Shown: positions 1 through 26,300 of the stretch, piece by piece
Position numbering within the stretch: the first letter of the stretch is position 1
Layout: every line of letters begins with the position of its first letter
Assembly (NCBI RefSeq): GCF_032854445.1
Contig: NC_088301.1
Span: 24,722,402 to 24,786,401 of the forward strand
Length of the DNA stretch: 64,000 nucleotides
Reading direction: 5' to 3'
Source of the DNA: Liolophura sinensis
Lineage: Eukaryota > Mollusca > Polyplacophora > Chitonida > Chitonidae
Program-made: the position numbers and the translations under genes
The notes under the pieces: model-generated
Databases searched by the model: none
What the model saw: only the letters and a program-made list of their open reading frames with translations
What the model was told of the DNA's origin: nothing

Positions 1-2138
1 TATATAGTATTTTTTAGAAGATATGAATATATTTTGAAAACTGTAGCCATTGGGAGCTACCAGAAGCTGTCCATTACATTCTAGGCCATTAGACAGTTGA
101 ACTACCTATATTTAAGCCATTGTACTATTGGATGTAAACCAAACATACTGGTACTTATAGTTAGGGTAAAATAACAAAAGTCTCTTTTGATGCAGCATAA
201 AAAACATTTGACAAAAAACCAAAGTTAACTGCTTCAAGTATATTCCTATTTCACGCTGCATGCAGTGTCAAATCATAAAACAAGTCCTGCAGACAACCAA
301 AACACCATTAAATGTCGAAAAGCTGTAGCTGAACTGCTTTACTTTGACACACTGCGTAGATTATCGTTACCAGATTTTATATGATCTTACAGATGTTACA
401 GACTGGGGGAATGTGAGGAGTACTCCATCCCTTTCCATCTTTTCATACCTTGAAAAACCACCTCCGTTACAGATGTGAACAGGACTGAAACACTTTTACA
501 GCTAGAGGTTGTTTGAACTTTTTTAAACTTCAAATGTTTTGAATAAAGAATTTGGTAGGTACATGTACATATAAATGAGATGAAGGGCTAAGAGACAGTC
601 ATTAAGACATCACAGCGAAGAGAAAGAGGAGAATATATACGTAGCTTTACATTTAGCATTCATGTTTTCCACTGCAAGACAAGCTGGCTGCCACACTACA
701 TGGCTGGCCATGCATCATGGGAACTCTTCACAGCAACGTCGTTACCTTGTGGTACTGAACAGTTCCAAATCGTGGTACGGATCAGAAAGTGGCGACCGCT
801 CAATAATGAGTGGCAGTTGGTACTGCTCACTAAATAACTGCATGACACAGCACAGTCAGAAACCTGGTGGTTCTGCATAGCAGCATCGGTTTAGCACTAT
901 GCTGTACATGTACATGACCACGGACCAGATTCACAGTACCTTATGGTTTACTGTGTTGTACTGAGGAGAAAATTTTGCTCTGTTGCATGCATGCATGATG
1001 CCTAGCCCGTCATAACCCAACATAAACTAAAAGCAATATTTACATCAGGTACAGGCGAAATCTGGCCTTTACAGTGTCATCAAGAATGTCTGGTTATCCG
1101 TTCAGTTATGTTTTACTAGAATACAGCTTACAAAGATCAATGAATACAGCTTACAAAGATCAATGAATACAGCTATGGTGAGAACATGGCACAAGAAGGT
1201 CAATAGAGGAAAACAGCAGTATTATATAAAATCAAGTTTAACCAGTTTTACCTCAAATTCATGCTTTTATAAAATTTATTAAACAAACATCCAGGTTTGC
1301 GAACTCCCAAAGCATGAATTTTGTAAAAAAGTAAACTTTATGTAAACCGAAGCTATGTTTTAATATGTATTACAGAAAATTGGACAAATGAAGGTCCTCA
1401 GACCGTTAGAGTCAAAAATCAGACTTCTAACTATGCACTGATTTTTTGCTTGATCCATCTATACCCAACTACAGTTGGTGAAAGTAGCCAAACATCAAGT
1501 CCTGTAACACTCTTCTGGTAGATATAACAATGAGTTTGACTTGAGAGGTCCCAAATATTTTAGTTTCACAAAGTTTAATATTCCTTAAGAAAATTCACAT
1601 GGATTATAGTCCATAGCCAGGCTTCAAAGATTTCACAAAAAGCATAGGTTGCATATTTAAACAGCAAAAAAAAAAAAAAAATACAAATCATACCAATACA
1701 AAGTAAAATATTACGTCTATACTATTCATGTAACAAATATACACAGGATAAAAGGATGCATTGATAATCACATCAGAATGGTAAAAAATGAAAACATATC
1801 CACAAAAGGGGAGAGGGGGATTTAAAAAAAGAAAAAAAAAGGGGGGGGGGGGGCAAAAAAATGTTTAACTTTAAACAAGACAAATCAGCTTTACAATCAC
1901 AATGCTGACCCTGTGCCAGCCGATTTCCTTCAATTGGGTCAAGGGTCATACCCTCCAAAAGCCTTGATGCCGAGAGCATGTGGTAAAAATACCAATATAC
2001 AGTCGCCATTTACAGCTGAACGGTAAAAGGGTCCCTGCCAGTGTGGTACACATTCGTCCACACTGGAGTCTTCTCACTATAGACAACTAGATTGTATAGA
2101 CGACGTGCCAGGGGTGATAAGCGCTCCATATGTACAGT
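1..2138. other. 3' flank and UTR of RAB10
   Basis: No coding exon recognised. It must hold the RAB10 3' UTR and poly(A) site. One minus-strand AATAAA lies at 1280-1275, which would give a UTR of about 860 nt, but I cannot confirm its use. Also present are a triplicated 23-bp repeat (1119-1172), an A-run (about 1665-1682) and a G-run (about 1840-1853). Confidence 0.5.
1119..1172. repeat. 23-bp tandem repeat, 2.4 copies
   Basis: GAATACAGCTTACAAAGATC followed by AAT occurs twice exactly, then a partial third copy begins. The identity of the copies points to a recent duplication in the RAB10 3' flank. Confidence 0.85.
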
Positions 2139-16468
<14,330 letters not shown>

Positions 16469-16496
16469 TTTACAATGCTTTCAAGCATTCAAAATG

Positions 16497-16507
16497 CAAA
16501 ATGGCGG
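16497..16507. promoter_or_regulatory. AAATGGCGG element (YY1-like), RAB10 5' side
   Basis: CAAAATGGCGG lies 29-39 bp upstream of the RAB10 start codon. AAnATGGCGG is a known core-promoter motif bound by YY1 in animals. Match by eye only. Confidence 0.3.
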
Positions 16508-16550
16508 ACGACTGTCGCAACAAGAAGCTTTGCTGCTCTTCCACAAATGG

Positions 16551-16570
16551 TAGGTCTTTCGAAAGACCTA
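16551..16570. promoter_or_regulatory. perfect 20-bp palindrome upstream of RAB10
   Basis: TAGGTCTTTC is followed directly by its exact reverse complement. The centre is 92 bp upstream of the RAB10 ATG, so it falls in the promoter or 5' UTR. Its function is unknown. Confidence 0.5.
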
Positions 16571-16696
16571 GTTCTGTTGCTGAGACTTCTGGACTGTTGT
16601 GTTTCTGGGACTTTCAATGCAACAAACAGTAGTTAACGAGATAGCCCTTAACTTCCCCCCATATCACAAGTCCCAAGTGTTTCTTGGCTCAGCTCA

Positions 16697-16710
16697 TAAC
16701 GTCACTTCCG
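16697..16710 (-). promoter_or_regulatory. composite ETS/CRE-like site upstream of RAB10
   Basis: The minus strand reads CGGAAGTGACGTTA, an ETS core (CGGAAGT) abutting a CRE-like TGACGT, about 230 bp upstream of the start codon. This arrangement is typical of housekeeping promoters in animals. It is a match by eye only. Confidence 0.4.
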
Positions 16711-17734
16711 TCCGACGCTCGGGTGACTTTCCTGTTCCAAGGGAGACTACTTTTATTACCACAAACTTACGCAGAAACCTGTTTCAAAAGATTTTACAAA
16801 ACCGTGGGTGTTAATACTCCCCTTTGAAAACCTTTTATATTTTAGATTATGCTAACAATAATGTTGGTTTTGATAGAGCTGATTTTTGTAGACCTGTTAG
16901 TTCCTTATAATATACAACATTTAAATGTCAACCGCAAATTATCAGTAAGTAGTGTACCCAATGTACGTCAAAAGCAGCTAACAGTTGTTGTGCGACTTCT
17001 TCATAGAATTGTTTACACACTTTAAAATTATTTCGTAAGGGATTGTCATTAATAACAACTATATCTGAAAAATCAAGTGTTAAAAAAAGATATTTATTTG
17101 GTGCAATATGTTTTTACCGTTCTTTATTATTCGGAAATATTTTGGAAAATGCATTTCTAGCTGACTGAGAAGAAATCCCTCCAGTGATTGACAGATATAT
17201 ACAACCCCAGTCTCAAATCAGTAAAAGGGTTCTGTACCAATGCAAATTACTTTTGGTTGTTCCAGATATTTTCATTGAAATGCCAACATCATTGTATTCA
17301 GGAATTTCTATCCAAATGTTTAAGACATACATGTAAAATTTAAGGATTTTAAGCAGAGATGCTTTATAGTTGCACCGTTCGCTTTAATGTTATCATAGGC
17401 CTAACCATTGCCATCATGGTAGGGCTATAGGCGGCCTATCATCTCATACAGTTTTACTATAAATTGTAAAAGTATTGAACTCTACAATGATTTACATACT
17501 GTGTAATCTAAAATTCTATATTATTAGATCAGGGATTAAATGAAACATTGTGCAACTTAAATGCAACGTTCAAAGCCACACAGCTATACATGTACATATG
17601 TAGGTTAGCTCCATGTAGCAATGCGCCACACGATGTTGTATAGGGGATATTGCAAAAGCGTGGTTACATGGTTGAGGGGTTACATGAATACATGCCTAGT
17701 GCATGGTTATGCAGTCCAGTCCAGGGATAACGCA

Positions 17735-17812
17735 GAAGAGATATAAAAAATAAAAAATAAAAAAATAAAACAACAAAAAAACAACAACAACAACAAAAAA
17801 GACAAAAAAAAC
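17735..17812. repeat. A-rich low-complexity tract
   Basis: AAAAAATAAAAAA, then (ACA)n and A-runs for about 78 bp. It could be the decayed poly(A) tail of a plus-strand retroelement, but nothing recognisable precedes it. Confidence 0.7.
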
Positions 17813-18235
17813 CCCGGTGCTATATGCCTTGTGAACCCCGCGGATGCCTGTTTGGCAATGCAGGCCTACTAGATAATTAATGAACTGAAACTATCATTAA
17901 CAATCATATATGAGCTGAATAAATGTCCACTCGTATATCAATTTGGAGCTTTAAAACAAATGGAGAAACAAGCTTTGAAAAAATTGTCAGAAAGCAAACA
18001 TCGCCGTTTGGTCCCTGTGTCAGCCTACTTTATAACCTCGCATATCGAAACCGTTTTTATATTTTATTGATACACCGGAATAACAGCTCCAGATTTTTTT
18101 GAAATTTTGTCCGTATTATATAGGCCTTCTTCATTTGTCTCAGACGGACAATTTGCAGGTTATATAAATGTCTGGAAACAAAGACTCTTATAAATTGTAT
18201 AATTTGTACATACCGGTAGGCCTAAAATTGATTCA

Positions 18236-18440
18236 AATGATTGGTGTTTTACGCCGTACTCAAGAATAGTTCACTTATGTAAGACGGCGGCCAGCATTAC
18301 GGTGGGACGAAACCCACTACCATCCATAGGCTGCTGGTCCGGGAGGCTTATAATCAGGGTTCAAGCACGCATGCAGCATACATGGCAAATTCCATGACTT
18401 TTCTGGTAACTGGTCAGGCGTAAACCACATACCACGCAAC
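18236..18440 (-). mobile_element. tRNA-derived SINE, 5'-truncated copy
   Basis: GATTGGTGTTTTACGCCGTA, CTCAAGAATAGTTCACTTAT, GACGGCGGCCAGCATTACGG and CATCCATAGGCTGCTGG follow the consensus order of the family. The tRNA-like head is missing. Confidence 0.75.
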
Positions 18441-19924
18441 AGCAAATTAAAACATCCTCCGCTTAATTGTCAAGAATCTGAACGTAAAACAAGCATTGTA
18501 AATAATCTGGAAATTTTGTTTGGCTTCCAAAGACATTCAATAACCTGCACTTAAATTCCGTGACTTTCAACGATTTTCCAAGGCTGGCTCTATATCATAT
18601 AGCTATATTAACCAGAGGGTCTACCCTCCCAATGTAGGCTGCACGGCTAATGAGGTAGCAGGTTCTAATCCAGTTTTCTCTGGTTTGATTTCGGGTAGAA
18701 GTGAGGAGCTGTGTCAGGTACCTCGCGAAGGGTGGCTTATAACCTAAGATTTATAAAAATCATAAACTTCATCAAATTTAAAGAATATTGGCTTTGTTGT
18801 TCTTTAATTATTTATTTATTTTGATAACATGTATGTTGTTTAACGCCCTATTCTCACAGAACTTCTCACCAACTCTGAAAAAAATAGTCTGTTAAATTTA
18901 ACAGAAAGCCTGTTATCTGATGAGTGTTGCTGGATCGTATATTCTGTTATTCTAGCAGAGTAGGCCTATTTCTGTCAAATGTACCACCCATATTTTATTA
19001 ATTCAGCATAACGATTCTACTAGACTAACGTGATATTATGTTGAGTATGACACAAAATTGTGTTATATTAACAGAAAACAGCTAGTCTACGATGGCAGTC
19101 AGTTTTACTGTATGGGGGAAGAAACCAGAGTGCCCATGAATGGTACCCCAGTTATATTTGGCAAATTATGTAGGCCTACTGTTTTTTCATCAGTGATATA
19201 TAATCATATACAGAACGAACGTTATAAAGCACGCAAATGGCCTCCATGCATCCAGGTAATTCGTATAGTGGTATACCAGGTTTATTTAATTAAAGATTCA
19301 ACAAACATTCTGGAAGTATTGCGAAAACAATACATGGGCCCTATGCATAGCGGTTTGAACCTACCTGTTTCATGTCATCACCCTCAACAGAACAAACGTG
19401 GCCACAGTTAATTTTGTTGAAAATGGAAGAAAAAGCTCGCAAAAAATTGACATATGATAGGTAACTTGTCCAGTCATATCAAGCTAAGCTTGTCTAAGCT
19501 TCAATTCAATGTTATGAATACTGCATGCAAGGCGTTATATATTATGCATTATGCATCTCGTTATACCACATTTCAAATTGGTAGAACGATGATTTAAAAA
19601 CTTGTTTCACAAAATTTGCTCCGGATATGCAGAAAGAAACTGTATACCGACGTACACAGTTATTCCCACTATTATATAGCTCGCGTCAGTATTTGCGTTC
19701 TTATAATTTATATAATGTGCAGGCTCTTAATATAAAGCATAACTGAAACGATATTTTGGTTGTAAAACATTGATTTCGGTTATTATCATAACCATGGGTG
19801 CATTTCTTGTACGGAAACCTATACTAATAATACCATTAAGTTAACCATTTACGAGTCGAGACTATACTCATCGGCCCGGTGTCAGTATATAAACCTGTAT
19901 ACACAATAATGTGATTTGGATGGT

Positions 19925-20590
19925 CACCACCGTGCATATATCTCTGAACCTATATCATATTCAGATAAAATTTAGGAACTTTTGCTCGCTTTTACTTTTT
20001 GGAATTTTCATGCCTTTCGTTACATTAATTTGCATAAACCAATCGCTTTAATTTGTATATAAAGCTCAGTTTCCATCTGTGTGACGGCACCGTATATCTC
20101 TGAACTCATTCAAAGGAAATTCAGACTTTCACAGTAATAATTATTGCATGGGACTTCTATACATTTGCCATTTTTTAGGCGTATGGCCTTTTCAGGCCCA
20201 CCATTGCATTAGCTTGCATATTAATCAGCTTCATTTGCATAACTGCAGCAGTATTTTGTTGCCGTTGATTTTCTGGTCTTATATATATTGAATGGAAAAT
20301 CCTTGAGTTTTACATAGATGATTATTGCATGCATGTGACTGCATGTTATACATCGCGATAGTTACTGCCGAAAGCTTATTATGCTATACATGTACAACCA
20401 TGTACACGGAAGTAAAAGTTATCCCACACGCGCCTATAGTTGGTTTTAGTTAAGCGGCTCCGAAGAAGAATTTATCTAACACTTGACTTTTGACCTTTTC
20501 AAATCAACACCTAAATTAATTTGCATACTAGTAGGCTTGATTTGCATGCTGTAGCCGCAAAATACAGCCGCACTTTCTGAAAATTCAAGA
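19925..20590. repeat. diverged repeats with ATTTGCAT octamers
   Basis: Segments around 20030, 20205 and 20515 share TTAATTTGCATA, then CTTnATTTGCATnnTG, and two share CCGTATATCTCTGAAC-like stretches. Spacing is roughly 180 then 300 bp. This looks like an old tandem or dispersed array, not exons. Confidence 0.45.
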
Positions 20591-21984
20591 AGTTTTGCTT
20601 CACAACCAAGTATGCCAGAATGTACAAACTATATACGGACCTTTGTCAAGTATCTTCCGATGACATTCACCCGCAATGCAAGCTGTACGTCACACATGTG
20701 GAAGGCAAGGTATTTCCAAAGAACTTAACTTACAAACTTTTATATGTACTTGTCTACATATCAGACACCAGCCAATTCGTCAGTCAGGATTGTGTATCTC
20801 TGTAAAGGCCATCTTGCCCATTCTAAAACAGTCATTATCATTTATAAACTACAACCATACAACAACTTATTTGATTAATAAATTTATTTGCTCTCTCTCA
20901 AAAGAAAGCCATTTAAGACATCAGTTGTATAGCAATACATAACTTATACATATAATTACCCTAAAACGACAAAAGTTCATATGTACAACTCATTATATTA
21001 CAATCTTTGGCGTTGATGCTCATCATCCCGCACTGTACTCAAACAAAGGAGGCTAAAACAGATGATGACTTCCATTAAAATCAGATTAGTATTATTATTA
21101 TTAAGAAATCGTAGTTTGGTCCCAATGAAGATGCTTTTAAGATATTGTTACTTCTGAGCCAACTCACAGGTTGTCCTGCTGTACATTTTGCCTTTACTTT
21201 TCACATATCATCCAGCAGCATATGCTTGCCTTCACCTTCCAGCCTTTTCGCATATTACCCATGAACACTTTTACATTGTGTTAAAAAAAATAGACATTTT
21301 CTTGGCAGAATTTGAAATATATTTGCACGAGGATGAAACGGGTTATTAGCCAGATTACTCATGCTGGTGCAAAACTGAGTTATTCCAATGCATAAATTAT
21401 ATTTTGAAGAAGCCTTTCCCATCATATTATGTGGAAAACTTAAGTTTAATATACATACATACAATTACGTCTAAGCTACCATTTAAAACTGCAGAAAGCT
21501 GCAATGACTGCTTCCTGCATCTTTTCCAAAATGACAACAGGATAAATTCTTTGGGTTACAAGTTTAACGTTTGTAGAGGTAGTGGAAATATCACATGATA
21601 TGATAGGCTTTAGTTCCCTTACATTATCTATTGGTTGATCCAACAGTAAATAATAAAGACATGCATCAAACAGTTTTAATAATGGAATGAAAAATATACA
21701 TCCCATTGTCAGAAAACACCTTAGCTACACCCAATATTACACTGCATATTACTTACTCTACAGTTCAACAGGAAGTGATGCTAAATAGAAGCTTAACGTC
21801 AGAAGAATATGTGAGTACAGAGATTGAGTTTGACATATATACAGTGTGTCAAGCTGTTATATTATTACCTTTGAATGGTCTACATTTAAGTTAGTGGGTG
21901 AACAATACTATCTAGTAGTTACCCTTAACTGTTACGTAACTAATATCTGCCACCCACTTGTACAAGATGCTTCTCAGACTCCAA

Positions 21985-22410
21985 TATAATGCCTGTCTGC
22001 TACTGTGCGGGCTAAGTTACTGCATCTGTCATGCATGTCTGCTACTGTGTGGGCTAAGCTATAGTAGGTGTCATACATGTCTGCTACTGTGTTGGCTAAG
22101 TTATTGTATGTGGCATACATGTCTGCTACTGTGTGGGCAAAGTTACAGTATGTGCCATGCATGTCTGCTACTGTGTGGGCAAAGTTATTGTATGTGCCAT
22201 GCATGTCTGCTACTGTGTGGGCAAAGTTACAGTACATGTCATGCATGTCTGCTGCTGTGTGGAAAAAGTTAGGATATTGCATGTCTGCTACTGTGTGGGC
22301 TAAGATACAGTATAATGCAATTCTGCTACAGTGTGCTAAGATACACTGTCATGCATGTCTGCTATGCACTGTGAGGAAAATGTTAGGATATTGCCTGTCT
22401 GCTACTGTTC
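21985..22410. repeat. 42-bp minisatellite, about 10 units
   Basis: The core GTCTGCTACTGTGTGGGC recurs at exact 42-bp steps (21995, 22037, 22079, 22121, 22163, 22205, 22247), then decays. Because 42 is a multiple of 3, long frames stay open on both strands (for example a repeated ACLLLCGLSY-type peptide). I read that as a by-product. It lies 1 kb downstream of the kinase stop codon. Confidence 0.9.
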
Positions 22411-23354
22411 ATAAATGTTCGCAACATTACAAAAGTTTGTTGTAGGTTACAAGTAATATGAACTTTTTAAAAAGACCAAACTACTGTCAGATCTAGCAAT
22501 ATGAGGCAGGACAGTTCAAAATGGACGGAATACCCATGTATTACAAACAACAAGCTCAGCAAACGCCAAACACAGCACACAAGCCACAAACAAATAGTAT
22601 GTCCAGTAAGAGCTGTATGTATTATGGAAACAAACAATAAAAAGACAGGGTATATACAAAACAGCGAAGTCCACATGCAAGCGAGATCTTTCAAAACAAA
22701 ACAATGACCTATCTATATGATACGTAACAAACAATGAGGATATTTTTCTTGCTAACAATGTAGCAGGCTAATAATGTTCGGACAAGGGCAGAAAGATAAC
22801 GATATCTTCTATTAAACACAGTATAGTATCTTACACTATTTTCTACAGAGACTTTGGATCACATGTATATAAATTACAAGACAAAACAAGAATGATTCAG
22901 GATGAAGTTTTAGCATAAAACAGATTTGAACACAAACTATACCCACAATATTTATCATTCTCAGTGTACAGATAGAAAAATAGAATTATACACTTTAGCA
23001 AAGCATGTATAACGTCCACAGTTTCTTCATGGTAAGAAAGTTCTCGTAAATATACATGTAGTTCTGAAAATGCTGGACAATGTAGACATTTATACACTGA
23101 TATCAAGTGAAAACAGTCACGCTGTTGGGGACAGTTCTCAGTACATACACACATACAGGTTATTATTTACATCGCGAGCTATGTACAAATTAATTAAAAG
23201 TCTTTCCCATAAGGACAGCTATTTCCCTGCCATGTCACAATAGATCTGTCAGAAGCTCCTCCAGGGTTCCTCTCCGCACAGTCCATATGTCCGCATGGTC
23301 AGGAGTTTGTTCAAAACATGTAATGAAGGCATCCTCAGATTATCCCAGAATTTG

Positions 23355-23367
23355 TCATTTTAAATAC
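23355..23367 (-). CDS. MAK: MAK/ICK kinase exon 14 (residues 604-607, stop TGA)
   Basis: Only 13 coding nt after acceptor TCTTACAG, giving KYLK and TGA. It completes the VHGRTDWxAKY ending of the family, which supports the join despite its size. The exon continues as 3' UTR. Confidence 0.85.
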
Positions 23368-26300
23368 CTGTAAGAAAAAAACCGAAAAGAAAATAAACAG
23401 ATCATAATACTTTAATTTATTTATTTATTTGATTGGTGGTTTACGCCATAATCAAGAATATTTCACTTATACCACGGAAGCCAGCGGGAGGAAACCGGGC
23501 AGAGCCCGGGGGAAACCCACGACCATCCGCATGTTGCTGCAAGACCTTCCCACTAAGGCCGGAGAGGAAACCAGCATGAGCTGGACTTGAACTCACAGCG
23601 CCCGCATTGGTGAGAGACTCCTGGGTCATTACACTGCGCTAGTGCGCTAACCAACTGGGCCATGGAGGCCTCCGAATTACTTCAAGGGAATGAACGTAGG
23701 CTGATCCTGAATCCAAGGCATAAGGCATCTAGCTAAGGCATCCGAATAAAGCAATGGGAATGATAATAACAACTCATTAATATACCGTAAATTTTCAACT
23801 TTTCAACCACTTTTTTCCAGAGCAAATTTAAGCACACAGTTATTTTCAAAATGATGCTAAAAACAATTCATTTGTGTCACTAAAGGTGCAAACCTCAAAA
23901 AAACTGTGCAAATTAGTTCTCAAACACCATAGCTCTCTCACAGTGTTTCAAAATATTGGTTGCCGAGGCGGTTGAAGAAATAGGATATGTAAAACAACTG
24001 GTTTGTTACGAGAGAACTTAATCAGAAGTTTATGATGTTATTTATGTACCAATGTGGTCATACATTGTCTCTAGCACACTAGGTTTTATGACAGAGCAAC
24101 AAGGTCACTACACTGGTCCTTTACAAACAACCCTCTGGCAGGGTACTCACTTGGCAGCCCAGTCTGTACGGCCATGCACCGGTACCTGTTGTCGTGTAGC
24201 AGAGTTCTTGTTTAACGATAATGGAGCGGGCTGCGCCCTCTTCCATCCCGCATCTGTAAACATGCGGATAGAACACTTAGATCTGCCATGATTTACCATC
24301 GTCTAGCAGAGGCTCATATTACTTGGTGTCCATCCAACAGTTGGATAGCAGAACCACTGCTTAAAGTTTCTAACACCCCAATAACACTTAGCCTTTCATT
24401 TCATTTGGCATGATTGTTTTTTTTTTTACACCTTACTCAAGAATATTTGGTTTAAAGGATTCCAAACATAAGCTTGTTCACATTGGAGAGAACAGAAATG
24501 CCATCATTATATATGTAACAATTGGGTGTATACTTACTTGACTTATTCCCTGAACTCATGAATGACGGCACATAACCCCCTCCCCCTGCACTAGGTCCAA
24601 AACCTCCCCCTCCTAAAACAAATTGCAGAACACATGTCAATCCAACAGCTGACTGATACACATGAAACTATGTAAATTTAAGGTTTGAAAACGTAGCTTT
24701 AAACACATCCACTACCAATTTAATTTACAAAACCATATCTACTGTTGGTTGTCTGGAATACAGTAAATAATACGATGACCATTTGTACAATCATTTAAAG
24801 ATACTGTAAATCTTCAACCTTTCAACCAGTGACATACTTCCTAAGTGGAATTTATGCATACAATTATAATGAAAATGATGCTAAAAATTATATGTTTGTG
24901 TCATTAACGATGCAAATTTCATAAAACTGTGCTAATTATATCTATAAACCCTATAATTCTCTCAGAATGTTTCGAAATGGTTGCAGAGGCGTTGAAAAAG
25001 TTGAAGAATTTGGTGCTAAATAATTTCCTTACAAAGACAAATAACCTCACACCAAGAGAAATATAGAATCTGTAGCACAAAGTGGTCTATGAATCAAAGA
25101 AAATGTCTACATTACTTAAATTTTCACATCAACGTTTTCATACATATGTACTGACAAGGGAGCTCAGACATATTTTTCTGAAGTTCTGCACCCAAAAGTC
25201 TAAATTGTGTTCACTGTACATGAATCCAATAATTATCAATAATTACTCATATCATAAATATAACATTGTTATTTTGATGAAAAAACTTGAAACATAGTCC
25301 TAATTTAGTTAGGACTGGTCTACATGAGGAGTCATACTGGTGCAAATGTTTAACGGGTAAATATTTTTTTCTCATTTATTTGATTGAAGTTATGCTACAG
25401 AGCTAAGAAGTTTTTTCATTTGCAAGACTGTGATCAGGTGTAAACTTGTAAGTGGAAGAAACCCCAAGTAAACCAATGTGCCCAAAGTAAACCAAAGTGC
25501 CCCAATTAAACCAAAGTGCCCCAAGTAAACCATTGCTCTTCACCAGCATCCACACAAACCTGCTGTCTCAACACTACTGCCAAACCAGTGGAAGCATTGG
25601 TATGGTAGCAGTTTCCCGCATTGGTCAGGAATGATGTTGTCCACAGCTGACTGCGTTGAATTTTGAGTAATTCTAGACCAATGAAGTTTAATAAATTGCA
25701 ATTAACATCACTGTATTTTTCGTTTCACCTAATTCTGCTTTAGCCATGGTGCTAGAGGCATGTAACTTGCTGCTATGTATGCATTTATATGAAGAGTTAG
25801 ACTAAAACCCTAACTGAAGTCAACTGACAAGAGGTCATATTTCACACAGTTATGTGTCACCATTTGCCAGCTATCACACTGTTGTCACTCCTCTGTTTTT
25901 TCTCTCTATGCTGTATGTCTTAATTATATTATAAAGGAAGTATTTGCAACATGTCTTACCCAGTCCCATGTTATTTCTGCCCATTGCCACCCCTCCCAGG
26001 CCCCCTTTACTGACTGGGGAAAAGGTAGCTTGACTCTCTGGACTCTCCGTCTTTAAGGCACTGTTACGCATACTAATACCTGAAAATAGAATAACTTAAA
26101 ATAATTCACTGCTCTTAGAGACAATACATACTGTATCATTTATGTATCAGTTTGACATGATTTCTTTTTATGTCAGTTAAAGAGTTTTAAGTAAATATAT
26201 TGCAAAGGAATTTTCCATTCCACATGATTTATTTATTTGGTGAAGGTTTAACATCGTACTCAAAAAATTTTCACTTCTACAACAGCAGTTAGTTTCATGG

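Larger units (their letters stand above)
16469..23354. other. intergenic region between RAB10 and the MAK/ICK kinase
   Basis: The genes are in tandem, so the left part is RAB10 5' UTR and promoter and the right part is the 3' UTR and flank of the kinase. No conserved protein is readable; an open 117-codon frame at 19058-19411 matches nothing I know. Contents: an A-rich run (17735-17812), a SINE (18236-18440), ATTTGCAT-rich diverged repeats (19925-20590) and a 42-bp minisatellite (21985-22410). A minus-strand AATAAA at 20888-20883 could be the kinase poly(A) signal, but that would imply a UTR of about 2.5 kb. Confidence 0.5.

Noticed and set aside
19058..19411. 117-codon plus-strand frame upstream of RAB10
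   Set aside because: Resembles no family I know and has ordinary AT-rich composition; could not be supported as a gene.
21958..22445. Cysteine/leucine-rich repeat proteins on both strands
   Set aside because: Produced by the 42-bp minisatellite; both strands open in the same place is typical of codon-multiple repeats.
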